Positions 1-8,124 of a DNA stretch of 12,260 bases are shown here, in pieces. The DNA comes from an uncultured bacterium (GTDB taxonomy: Bacteria > Bacillota > Clostridia > Lachnospirales > Lachnospiraceae). Under the pieces are notes generated by a model. It saw nothing but the letters and a program-made list of their open reading frames with translations, did not search any database and had not been told where the DNA came from. The stretch lies in contig CAJMMS010000053.1 of the NCBI GenBank assembly GCA_905214675.1, positions 1 through 12,260 of the forward strand. Direction: 5' to 3'. Positions within the stretch are counted from its first letter, which is position 1. Every line of letters begins with the position of its first letter. A program made the position numbers and the translations under genes.

Positions 1-3000
1 CAGCTTTGATTGCATCTTTGACCTGATTCAGAACTTCTGTCGGTTCATCTGTCTTTGAATCATCAATGCTTACTGTTACTTTGCATACTGCAGTCTTGTT
101 TCCGTCTGCTGTTGTTACTGTGATGTCTGCTGTTCCTTTTGCCACTGCTGTCACAAGTCCGCTTTCGCTAACGGTTGCTACTGCTGCATTGCTTGTTGCA
201 TATGTTACGTTTTTGTTGGTTGCATTTGCCGGTGCTACCGTTGCCGTAAGCTGTACAGTCTGACCTTTTGCTGTCAAAGTTGCTTCTGTCTTATTCAGGG
301 TTACGCCTGTAACTGCTACGGTTACTGCCTGTTTTTCCCATTTTGCAAAGAGTGTCAGATCCTGAGTTATCGGTGCTGTTTCTGTATAAGCACTGTCTGC
401 GGTACAGTTTACATTTGTAAACCAACCTTTGAATACATATCCGCCTCTGGTCGGTGCTTCCGGCAGACTCCATGTCTCTCCATCTGCAACTTTCAGTGCA
501 TCAATGCTGTTTCCACCCATGGTATCAAAGGTAATCTTATGTTTCTTCTGTACGGTCTCACTCTGAAGAGCTTTTCCATAAACCTCTGCTTCGCAGATGT
601 GGTTTCCGCCATGTTTTGTTCCATCTGCCTTAACACTTCCACGCATGTAAATGCGGATATAACGTGCTTCTGTTTCATTGGCAGCAAATGTTTTTCCTGC
701 ACTTGTTTCTGCATATGCTGTATCCGGATTTGCCAGTTTGTCTGCACTCAGCAGATTATATGCATATTTTGCATCAGATACCGTGCTGTAAAGTACGGTG
801 TCATTTGCATCAAAGCTGGCATCCTTGGATGCTACGATCATAGTATCCTGGTAAGTACGTCCGTCTGTAAAATAACGCCACATATTGATCTGCTCAAGTT
901 TAAATACATCGCCAAGGTCAATCTGGAAGTATACACTTGTTCCATTTAAAACATCACTTTCAATGCTGTCCAGTGTGCAGGTAAAAGATCCTGAGCTCTT
1001 GTCACCATCAATCATTTTTGATGTCGGACTCTTTGCATTTGCAACATCTGCATTTGTATCTGCACGTTTTACTGTAATATTAGAAGCCTGAAGCGGAATC
1101 TTTCCATTTGCATCCGGTACGATGCCAGAGCTGCCGCTGTTGTCATCACCTACTACTGTTTTGACTGCTTCCAGTGTTGTCAGTGACATGGTTGCATCTT
1201 TCACCTGTGCTTCACTTACCTGAAGGTCGCTTCCGCCACCGATAGTCAGTGTTCCTTCTGCCAGATCTTTGATGTCTTTGCTGTATTCGCTGGAATCCAG
1301 TGTACCATTGACATAAATCTTCACCATGCCGTTTTTCTCACGGATACCCGCAATGTGTTTCCACGTTCCATCGTTTACTGTTTCTTTTGATGTTACGGTT
1401 ACATCGCCAACGGTAAAGACTGCTTTGCCGTCCGCATTGACAGAAAGGCTGTACTCGCTGCCCTGTTTCAGGATGTTGATGCTGTTTCCTGTTGTCTTTA
1501 CATAAGAAGCAACAGCAAAGTCTGCTGTTCCGGTAACAGATGTACCGTTGTTCAGTTCATATTCTTTTGTCAGTGCAAGTGCATTCTTGCCTGCCAGTGC
1601 TTCATCTGTTGTTACGGTTACGTCATCTGCTGCTTTCAGATCATCTTTTGCTGCCGCTTTGGCTACGATCTGATCTTCCTGATAGGTAACTTCTGTATTT
1701 ACGGTTGCTGCATTTTTGTTTAAGTCTGTCAGACCTGTTACAGAAACAGATGCTTTGCTTCCTGCTGTCAGAGCTGCGGCAGTTGTCAGAGTTACTTTTC
1801 TCTGGCTTGCACTTACTTCTGCTGTAGCGGCTGTTCCATTGACCGTTGCTGTCAGTGTACCTGTCACACGCTCGTCAAAGGTCAGCTCTACTTTGTTGTC
1901 TGCAGTTGCTTTTGCCAGTGTCAGCTTTGGTGCTGTGGTATCTTTCTCTGTAGACAGAGCCCAGATACGTGCCTCACCCGGCTGCAGAGTTATCGTAATC
2001 ACGTCACCGTATTTCACAGTCTGATACTCGGTCTGTGCATCGGTTGTCTTGTGATCCAGAATCGTTGTACGGTTCAGTGTTTTGTCTTTCAGGTCTTCAG
2101 AAACACCGATGTTTCGATCCAGGGTAAAGGTCAGTGTTTTTTCAGATGCACTTGGGTTTCTCATGGAGATGATACCCTCATTGCCATCCCAGCAGGAATA
2201 TCCATAAGTATTTCCGCCATCTGGTGTAGAACCAAGCAGTTTTGCATTTCTCAGGATATGGTAATTTTTCTTAGCCCACTCCAGATATTCTGCATTGATC
2301 TCCCATTTCTGGCCTTCATCGATCATTTCCGGACTGTAGTACAGCTCCCAGAATGAAGTTCCTCTGGTTCCCATCATATACAGATACGTCTTGAAGTCAT
2401 CATCTGTCATCTGATTTGCCAGGTTCGTTCCCGTCTTTCCGTAAATCGGATCATGGTTGTAAACATTTGACAGTGGGAACTGGAACTGTCTTGTTTTTAC
2501 AAAGTCAAAATATCTGCCGTCGCGGTAGGAAAGCAGCTGATCTACCTGGCTGGTCTGTCCTACACTGATACGTCCCATATCCTGACTGTTCTGGATCCAG
2601 ATGGAGTTTGCCCACTGCAGATACCAAGGACTTGGGTTTACATAGCAGGTCAGATTGAACCACAGATTGTCAATGCCGTTTTTCTCTGCATTGGCACGCA
2701 AGGCTTCGAACAGGTCGATCCAAGCTTCCCAGGTATCTGTGAAGTAGTACATACCGTTCTTGCCGCCGGTCATATGTTTGTGTGTGCTGTCTTTACAAGC
2801 CTGTGTTGCGAAACCATCAAGTTTCCAGTAATTTACTTTGTATGCATCCTGCATCTGGGTAAAGAACTCAGTCAGTTTGGACACATAACGTCTGTCACCG
2901 ACATCAATGTCATCAGTTACAGCATTGTATGCACCATAACCTGCTTTCTCAATGATCTTACCCATGGCACCATTATAATTGTAACCACCTCTCGGTCCTA

Positions 3001-4675
3001 ACCATACGCCGAAACCGGAGCCAAAGCTTTTTGCAAGATCGGAAGCCGGGCGGAAACCATTCGGGAACTTGTTGTTAAACTCCCAGAATCCCGTCACATT
3101 GTCGGTTGTACCACAACGTGCCTCATCATGAACCTTAGAAGTTGTGTTTTGGTTGTTGTAGTTGTTCCATCCATCATCCACAACATAAGAATCCATCGGC
3201 TCTACACCGGATTCGGAAAGTCCTTTTTCCATTTTTGTAAATGCAGATTCAATGTTTGCATCGTTGATGGTCATCATATTGTCATACCAGGAGTTGTACT
3301 GTGTACGGAAATCACTTCTGGTAGCAATGCTGTTAATATACTCATAGAAATCCGACTGAATAACGTTCATATCGGTACTTCTTGCCGCACCTGCTACGGT
3401 CTGCCAGGTCACATATTTGCCATCTGTGGTAAGCTGATTATCCTCCTGCAGTTTTGCAAAAGTCTTACCGGAGAAATAACGCATATGTGCATTTTTATTT
3501 GTGTCGATCTCGGTCTCAGTCATCGGGAACTCACATCCAAGGAACATACCCTGAATGTAAACCGGCTGTCCAAGAGAGATAACATATCCGCTCATACCGC
3601 CGACACCAGAACCCATGGTCGGATGTGTCCAGGTTGCATCGCTGTCATTGACATTTAAAGATTCCAGATCGATATAATCAATCGCCGCTTTCTGCTCATC
3701 GCTTACCTCGATCTCCAGGAACTTGCGCATGAAATGGTCATCATCATCCATGGTAACTTTCATGGTAACATCCCAGTCTACGCCACCTTTCTGAACGGTT
3801 TCAAACGGGAAAGATACCATGACACCAGTTTTTGTGTCAGTCTTTTTAAGACTTGCAGTATCCAGTTTCAGATCACTGGATTTGATTGCATTGCCTGTAT
3901 CTGCTGTGCTGACTGCTTTGCTGTACATCTTCACTTCAGCTGCTGTTGCCCAAGCCTGACCATCGGTCTTTGGTGATGTTGCAACCAGTTTTACATAGCG
4001 TCCTTTTTTCGGTGTTGTCAGGTTGACATAGATCGTCTCTCTGTCGTTGTAGGTAAAGTCACCCGCCGCTGCCAGATTCTCTGCACTTTCCAGAGTCGCT
4101 GTATCGTTGCCCACATACAATTTGTATCCTTTGATATCACCGTTTGTAGAGCTGTCCTGACGCGGCTGATAAGAGAACGCTACGATATCCTGCTCACTCT
4201 TCATATCAAAAGTCAGAGAATGTGGATACGGCTGGTCTGGTGAATATTTACTGTGCCAGATTGTAGATGCATCACCATCAATAACATTGGCTCCCGGACC
4301 GTCTTTTGCACCCACTTCATTATTGTACTGATCGCTTGCTGTAACGGTCCAGTTGCTGCGGTCCAACTCGCCGTCCATCTTTGTCTCGCCATCCTGGCGA
4401 AGCTTGATGATGAACTCTTCAGAACCCTGTGCCGGTGTAAACTTCAGATTTGCCCTCTTGTTATCCAGTTCTGCCGTTGCCAGTTTGTCACCTGTGGTCG
4501 TAAACTTACGCTCCAGGTATGCATTTCCTATAGTTACTTCCCCATTTTTAATGGAAACTTCTGCTTCATTTGCTGCCGCATGGACCGTCGTTCCTGCAGC
4601 AACTGCTGGAACTGCGCTCACAACCATAGCCGCACTCAAAGCAAGAGACAACCATTGTTTTTCTTTCTTTTTCAC
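1..4675 (-). CDS. Secreted multimodular GH36-like glycosidase (alpha-galactosidase / alpha-N-acetylgalactosaminidase type), 3' end outside window
   Basis: The frame stays open from a GTG at 4675 to the window edge, giving 1558 residues with no stop. GTG was chosen because a perfect AGGAGG lies 6 nt upstream and the next residues form a signal peptide (KKKEKQ, then a hydrophobic stretch to about residue 33). Order by eye: beta-sandwich start 37-105; discoidin/CBM32-like domain about 107-253; second part of the sandwich about 255-350; barrel with VVDDGW near 497-502, WLGPRGG, and NYWKLDGF containing Asp620, the likely nucleophile; NSQDMGR with Asp699, a candidate acid/base; C-terminal sandwich to about 910; SbsA-like Ig 913-1000; LamG-type 1000-1175; second CBM32 1185-1372; InlB/Flg_new repeat 1378-1448; Big_2 1453-1536; then a linker. 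VDDGW plus KLDG is the GH36 pattern. Substrate is inferred: alpha-linked Gal or GalNAc on mucin or blood-group glycans. It is transcribed alone, after the terminator of the importer operon. The anchor, if any, lies beyond the edge. Confidence 0.78.
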   Translation of the reverse strand, partial: MKKKEKQWLSLALSAAMVVSAVPAVAAGTTVHAAANEAEVSIKNGEVTIGNAYLERKFTTTGDKLATAELDNKRANLKFTPAQGSEEFIIKLRQDGETKMDGELDRSNWTVTASDQYNNEVGAKDGPGANVIDGDASTIWHSKYSPDQPYPHSLTFDMKSEQDIVAFSYQPRQDSSTNGDIKGYKLYVGNDTATLESAENLAAAGDFTYNDRETIYVNLTTPKKGRYVKLVATSPKTDGQAWATAAEVKMYSKAVSTADTGNAIKSSDLKLDTASLKKTDTKTGVMVSFPFETVQKGGVDWDVTMKVTMDDDDHFMRKFLEIEVSDEQKAAIDYIDLESLNVNDSDATWTHPTMGSGVGGMSGYVISLGQPVYIQGMFLGCEFPMTETEIDTNKNAHMRYFSGKTFAKLQEDNQLTTDGKYVTWQTVAGAARSTDMNVIQSDFYEYINSIATRSDFRTQYNSWYDNMMTINDANIESAFTKMEKGLSESGVEPMDSYVVDDGWNNYNNQNTTSKVHDEARCGTTDNVTGFWEFNNKFPNGFRPASDLAKSFGSGFGVWLGPRGGYNYNGAMGKIIEKAGYGAYNAVTDDIDVGDRRYVSKLTEFFTQMQDAYKVNYWKLDGFATQACKDSTHKHMTGGKNGMYYFTDTWEAWIDLFEALRANAEKNGIDNLWFNLTCYVNPSPWYLQWANSIWIQNSQDMGRISVGQTSQVDQLLSYRDGRYFDFVKTRQFQFPLSNVYNHDPIYGKTGTNLANQMTDDDFKTYLYMMGTRGTSFWELYYSPEMIDEGQKWEINAEYLEWAKKNYHILRNAKLLGSTPDGGNTYGYSCWDGNEGIISMRNPSASEKTLTFTLDRNIGVSEDLKDKTLNRTTILDHKTTDAQTEYQTVKYGDVITITLQPGEARIWALSTEKDTTAPKLTLAKATADNKVELTFDERVTGTLTATVNGTAATAEVSASQRKVTLTTAAALTAGSKASVSVTGLTDLNKNAATVNTEVTYQEDQIVAKAAAKDDLKAADDVTVTTDEALAGKNALALTKEYELNNGTSVTGTADFAVASYVKTTGNSINILKQGSEYSLSVNADGKAVFTVGDVTVTSKETVNDGTWKHIAGIREKNGMVKIYVNGTLDSSEYSKDIKDLAEGTLTIGGGSDLQVSEAQVKDATMSLTTLEAVKTVVGDDNSGSSGIVPDANGKIPLQASNITVKRADTNADVANAKSPTSKMIDGDKSSGSFTCTLDSIESDVLNGTSVYFQIDLGDVFKLEQINMWRYFTDGRTYQDTMIVASKDASFDANDTVLYSTVSDAKYAYNLLSADKLANPDTAYAETSAGKTFAANETEARYIRIYMRGSVKADGTKHGGNHICEAEVYGKALQSETVQKKHKITFDTMGGNSIDALKVADGETWSLPEAPTRGGYVFKGWFTNVNCTADSAYTETAPITQDLTLFAKWEKQAVTVAVTGVTLNKTEATLTAKGQTVQLTATVAPANATNKNVTYATSNAAVATVSESGLVTAVAKGTADITVTTADGNKTAVCKVTVSIDDSKTDEPTEVLNQVKDAIKA

Positions 4676-4681
4676 AGTATT

Positions 4682-4687
4682 CCTCCT
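4682..4687 (-). promoter_or_regulatory. Shine-Dalgarno site deciding the GTG start of the glycosidase
   Basis: The minus strand reads AGGAGG, then six bases, then GTG. No ATG in this frame has comparable spacing, so this site fixes the GTG start and the signal peptide that follows. Confidence 0.85.
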
Positions 4688-4718
4688 TTTTTGTGCAATG
4701 TGTACATTTTTGCGTTTA

Positions 4719-4727
4719 CCCCCCCCC
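4719..4727 (-). repeat. Nine-G homopolymer at the predicted transcription start of the glycosidase
   Basis: The plus strand has nine C in a row, so the transcript would begin at or in a G9 tract. It is outside the coding frame and before the ribosome binding site. Length changes here would not shift the reading frame but could change promoter output, or allow RNA polymerase slippage during initiation. Confidence 0.7.
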
Positions 4728-4734
4728 GAATTTT

Positions 4735-4763
4735 ATAGTAACATTTCACAATGTTTCTGTCAA
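4735..4763 (-). promoter_or_regulatory. Sigma-A type promoter of the glycosidase gene
   Basis: On the minus strand a perfect -35 TTGACA (4758-4763) is followed by a 17-nt spacer and TACTAT (4735-4740) as -10, with 4 of 6 consensus bases. The predicted start, about 7 nt on, falls at 4727-4728, at the edge of a run of nine G. The leader to the GTG is about 50 nt. A six-base inverted repeat fills most of the spacer. A weaker alternative lies upstream: TTGTGC, 17 nt, TATATT. Confidence 0.65.
4740..4755. promoter_or_regulatory. Inverted repeat in the glycosidase promoter spacer, candidate operator
   Basis: AACATT, four bases TCAC, then AATGTT: a perfect six-base inverted repeat lying between the -35 and -10 elements. 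A repressor bound here would block RNA polymerase. No regulator family is recognised from the motif, and it does not fit the usual cre consensus. Confidence 0.45.
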
Positions 4764-4807
4764 CGCATATTTATAAGATCATCAATATCAAAATATATAA
4801 AACTACA

Positions 4808-4820
4808 TGTGCCTGCACAA
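4808..4820. repeat. 13-bp motif with inverted repeat, shared with 11682-11694
   Basis: TGTGC CT GCACA followed by A. The reverse complement, TTGTGCAGGCACA, is found exactly at 11682-11694. It lies about 80 nt upstream of the glycosidase -10 and downstream of the operon terminator. Its role is unknown; a binding site for a shared regulator is one possibility. Confidence 0.5.
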
Positions 4821-4853
4821 GATTGCTTTTATAGTTTTGATAAATAATCCACT

Positions 4854-4888
4854 TAAAAAGACATGCTGATTTTTTCCAACATGTCTTT
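4854..4888 (-). terminator. Intrinsic terminator of the ABC importer operon
   Basis: On the minus strand, 16 nt after the stop of the binding-protein gene, AAAGACATGTTG (4877-4888) pairs with CAGCATGTCTTT (4857-4868), 12 pairs including one G-U, with an 8-nt A-rich loop, followed by a run of T (4855-4859). It closes the five-gene operon before the glycosidase promoter. Confidence 0.85.
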
Positions 4889-4903
4889 CGCTTGTATCTC
4901 TGT

Positions 4904-6514
4904 TCAATTGATATCAAGATCCGCTGTCACCTGATAGTAATCGCAGGCATGCGCAAGATATCCGCTTACATTTGCCCGTGAAATCTGGCTCATTTTCAGG
5001 AATGAGCAATATACAAAGGCATTGTCATCCAGAACGGTCTGCTGCATCTGAACCGCAAGTTCTGCACGTTTATCGGTGTCAAACTCCTGACTGAGCTGTG
5101 CTTCTAACTGATCCAGCTTTTCGTTTTTATAGGCTCCCTGATTTTTGGTTGCATCGGAAGTGGCAAATACGGTAAACCAGTATTCCGGATCTCCGGTCGG
5201 AGCCTGCACATTTGCCATAGCATAGACATCCCATGCAGACGGCTCCTGCACAACACTGTTGTTGTCTGCGGTACAGTTGATATCCACGTCAATTCCGATG
5301 TCTTTAAGCGTAGCCTGTGCGGATTCTGCCAGAAGTGGGAGTTCCTGCCGGCTTGGATAGGTAAGCCATTTGATCTGAAGTTTCTGTCCGTCTTTTTCAC
5401 GGATACCATCGCCATCACTGTCTTTCCATCCTGCTTCTTCGAGAACTTTTTTTGCACCTTCTGCATCATATGTCTCTGTCGTTACTTTATCCCCTCCGAA
5501 AGCAGAACCTGCAGGGAAAGTTCCATTTGCCGGATATCCATTGCCTTCCAGCAGATTTTCTACAAATCCTTCTTTGTCAATACCCATGGCGATCGCTTTT
5601 CGCACTGCCGGATCGGTACAGACAGAACCCTCGTTGAAATTCATTTTCAGGAAGAAACATCTGGATGTGGAAATCTGTGAAAACGTAAAGTTATCGTTTT
5701 CAAACATCGGATAGCTTTCATATGCCATGCCGTATGCCGCCTGCACTTCTCCTGAAAGCAATGCATTGGCAAGGGTATTTCCATCGGTGATCGTTTTAAT
5801 TGTCAGTTCATCAATATGAGGCGTTCCATTCCAGTAATTTTCATTCTTTACCAGGGTCAGATGATCACCGGACTGACAATCTGTCGCGATGTAAGGACCG
5901 GTTCCGGACACGATCCCATCCTCAAATCCTGCATCCACATCGATAATACAGCCATATGGATCACCCAAATAATTTAAAAGTGCCGGCTTCGGCTCGGATG
6001 TATGGATCGTAAGTACCTGACCGTCTGCTTCCATGGAATCAATCTTCGTGTCCGCTGCGGCACGGTCATGGTTTGCCAGGAGATGTTCCAGACACTGTTT
6101 CACGGCCTCTGCATCCATGGTTCTTCCGCTTGAAAAAGTAACATTGTCCTGAAGTGTGATCTTCCAGGTCAGCGGATCGGTATTCTCCCACTCTTTTGCC
6201 AGCCACGGCTCCAGTTCCATATCGTCCGAATATTTTACCAGTGTCTCTCCGATTCCATAGCGGATACATGCCCATCCGGAGTAAGAATTGTGCGGATTTA
6301 CATCCAGTTCTTCGTTGGAAGGATTGAAGGTCGTATCTCCGATCACCAGCGTTTTTTTCTCAGAGCCGTCTGCGGCTTCCCCAGATGTACCTGATTCAGC
6401 CGTCGTACCGCTTCCGCTTTCTTTTTTACTGCCCTGGCTCCCGCATCCGTACAGTCCAAAACTGAGTGTAACGGTAAGAAGCAATGCCATCACTTTTTTC
6501 ATATTCTTTTTCAT
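4904..6514 (-). CDS. Lipoprotein substrate-binding protein, SBP_bac_5 family (nickel/peptide class)
   Basis: 536 residues, normal length for the family. It begins MKKNMKKVMALLL and has a lipobox LYGC with Cys24, so the mature protein should be lipid-anchored outside the membrane, followed by a Ser/Gly/Glu-rich linker to about residue 53. The fold then starts with family hallmarks: GETLVKYSDDMELEPWLAKEW near 85-105 and the DPAVRKAIAMGIDKE segment in the middle, then a KKVLEEAGWKDSDGDGIREKDGQ stretch. GETLVKY and the PWLAK block look most like NikA of known family members. However, the segment matching the NikA nickel site (APTGDPEYWF onward) shows no obvious histidine or tryptophan at the ligand positions, so metal, metallophore, peptide or other cargo are all possible. 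It captures cargo for the permease and ATPase genes upstream. It is 68 nt after the second ATPase gene, with AGAAAGGAAA before the ATG. An alternative start is Met5. Confidence 0.85.
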   Translation of the reverse strand: MKKNMKKVMALLLTVTLSFGLYGCGSQGSKKESGSGTTAESGTSGEAADGSEKKTLVIGDTTFNPSNEELDVNPHNSYSGWACIRYGIGETLVKYSDDMELEPWLAKEWENTDPLTWKITLQDNVTFSSGRTMDAEAVKQCLEHLLANHDRAAADTKIDSMEADGQVLTIHTSEPKPALLNYLGDPYGCIIDVDAGFEDGIVSGTGPYIATDCQSGDHLTLVKNENYWNGTPHIDELTIKTITDGNTLANALLSGEVQAAYGMAYESYPMFENDNFTFSQISTSRCFFLKMNFNEGSVCTDPAVRKAIAMGIDKEGFVENLLEGNGYPANGTFPAGSAFGGDKVTTETYDAEGAKKVLEEAGWKDSDGDGIREKDGQKLQIKWLTYPSRQELPLLAESAQATLKDIGIDVDINCTADNNSVVQEPSAWDVYAMANVQAPTGDPEYWFTVFATSDATKNQGAYKNEKLDQLEAQLSQEFDTDKRAELAVQMQQTVLDDNAFVYCSFLKMSQISRANVSGYLAHACDYYQVTADLDIN

Positions 6515-6582
6515 AGGTTCTTTCCTTTCTGGTTTACATTTTATTTTCTTCCAGAGGATCCGTTATTCCTTCTGTCCCGGCA

Positions 6583-7341
6583 TCATAACACACTGTCAAG
6601 CAGCATACGCGTGTATTCATGTTTCGGAAAACGCAGTACTTCTTCTGTTTTTCCCTGTTCTACGATCTTTCCCTGATACATGACCAGCACGCGGTCACAG
6701 AAATTCTGCACCAGTGCAATATCATGACAGATAAACAGATACGACATCTGACGTTCTTCCTGCAGAGCATCTAAAAGCTGCAGAATCTCTGCCTGAACGG
6801 TAACATCAAGTGCCGAGGTCGCCTCATCCAGGATCAGCAGTTTCGGCTTTATGGCGATCGCACGTGCGATTGCCGCCCTCTGACACTGTCCTCCGCTGAC
6901 TTCATGCGGATAGCGTTTCATAAATTCTTCCGGCAGCCCGCATTGTTTAAAAAGCTCTCTTACAGTTTCCATGGCTTCCTTTTTTGGTATGCCTGCATTT
7001 CGCAGGCTTTCAGCCACAGCATCACCAAGGCGGCATCTCGGATCAAAGCTTTCTGTCGGTGTCTGAAATACCATCTGCATTTTCCGGTAAATTTTTTTCA
7101 TATCTTTTTGTTTATAATGCGTGATATCTTCTCCATCCAGCCGGATGCTGCCCTCCGTACTGTTAAGAAGCCTTGTGATCATATTTACAACCGTTGTTTT
7201 GCCACTTCCGCTCTCTCCGATAATCGCCAGTTTTTCTCCGGGAAACAATTCAAAACTGACATCATCCACCGCCTTAAATTTATCCTCTTTTCCATCTGAA
7301 AAAATTCTTGTCAGATGCGAAACTTGTAATAATGGCTCCAT
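6583..7341 (-). CDS. ABC importer ATPase, NikE/OppF-like
   Basis: 252 residues. Walker A GESGSGKTT at 42-50, Q-loop Gln93 in VFQTPTESFDPR, signature VSGGQCQ at 148-154, Walker B LLILDE at 168-173, SALD D-loop, and switch His206. It hydrolyses ATP at the cytoplasmic face to drive import, as the second half of a heterodimer with the gene before it. The protein stops right after the nucleotide-binding domain and lacks the C-terminal oligo_HPY extension of about 70 residues found in OppF and DppF; this length matches NikE-type proteins. The ATG is 3 nt after the stop of the previous gene, and GGAGGTG overlapping that stop serves as ribosome binding site, so the two are translationally coupled. 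Confidence 0.9.
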   Translation of the reverse strand: MEPLLQVSHLTRIFSDGKEDKFKAVDDVSFELFPGEKLAIIGESGSGKTTVVNMITRLLNSTEGSIRLDGEDITHYKQKDMKKIYRKMQMVFQTPTESFDPRCRLGDAVAESLRNAGIPKKEAMETVRELFKQCGLPEEFMKRYPHEVSGGQCQRAAIARAIAIKPKLLILDEATSALDVTVQAEILQLLDALQEERQMSYLFICHDIALVQNFCDRVLVMYQGKIVEQGKTEEVLRFPKHEYTRMLLDSVL

Positions 7342-7344
7342 TTT

Positions 7345-8121
7345 TCACCTCCGAAGAACAGGAATCGCTGAAAGTAATCGTTTCGTATAGTCCGACTGTG
7401 GATGACTCAGTACTTCCTGCGTTTTTCCGTATTCTTCCATTTTGCCGTCTTTCAGAACCAGCATAGAATCTGCCATCGCACGGATCACTCCGATGTTGTG
7501 TGTTACGATAAGTATGGTTGTCCCATACTGTTTTCGGATCATTTTCATCTGTTCTACGACCTGCTTCTGAATCGAAACGTCCAGCGCTGAAGTCGGCTCA
7601 TCTGCAAGCAGAATCTTCGGTTTTAAGAGCATCGCCGCTGCAATGCCTACACGCTGCTGCATGCCGCCCGACAGTTCAAACGGATAACTTTTCAGGATTC
7701 TTTTTGGATCCTGAAATCCAAATCTGAGAAACAGTTCCGAAGCCTCTGTTTCAAACGCTTCCTTTTTTATCTTTCTGTGTTCTGTCATTTCTTCAAACAT
7801 CTGATCACCGATCGTTCGTATCGGACAGAAAGAACCTCCTGCGTTCTGGAAGATCATGCCGATCTCGCTTCCACAGATTTTTCGCAGCTCTTTTGTGTTT
7901 AAATCCGGCAGGTTTTTGCCGTCATACCAGATATTCCCTTCGATACTTCCACTTTTTCCAAGCAGACCGATCGCAGCTTTGATCAGTGTGGATTTCCCGC
8001 TTCCGCTCTCACCGGCAATTCCCAGTATTTCTCCTTTTTCCACCGAAAAACTGATGTTGTCAACAGCCAGGGCATCATTATAGTAAATAGTTACCTTATC
8101 ATAAGAAATCAGTTTTGACAT
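7345..8121 (-). CDS. ABC importer ATPase, NikD/OppD-like
   Basis: 258 residues. Walker A GESGSGKST at 37-45, Q-loop Gln92, signature LSGGMQQ at 150-156, Walker B ILLADE at 170-175, D-loop SALD, switch His208. As in its partner, the oligo_HPY tail of OppD is absent, and 258 residues fits NikD. The ATG comes 3 nt after the stop of the permease gene; AGAGGT inside the end of that gene is the likely ribosome binding site. It forms the ATPase pair with the following gene and couples to the EAA loops of the two permeases. Confidence 0.9.
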   Translation of the reverse strand: MSKLISYDKVTIYYNDALAVDNISFSVEKGEILGIAGESGSGKSTLIKAAIGLLGKSGSIEGNIWYDGKNLPDLNTKELRKICGSEIGMIFQNAGGSFCPIRTIGDQMFEEMTEHRKIKKEAFETEASELFLRFGFQDPKRILKSYPFELSGGMQQRVGIAAAMLLKPKILLADEPTSALDVSIQKQVVEQMKMIRKQYGTTILIVTHNIGVIRAMADSMLVLKDGKMEEYGKTQEVLSHPQSDYTKRLLSAIPVLRR

Positions 8122-8124
8122 CTT

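Noticed and set aside
4719..4727. G9 tract as a coding phase-variation switch
   Set aside because: It lies upstream of the start codon and ribosome binding site, so length changes would not alter the reading frame.
539..4738. Several plus-strand open frames of 75-176 residues opposite the glycosidase
   Set aside because: They are antisense shadows of the continuous minus-strand gene, with no ribosome binding sites or recognisable domains.
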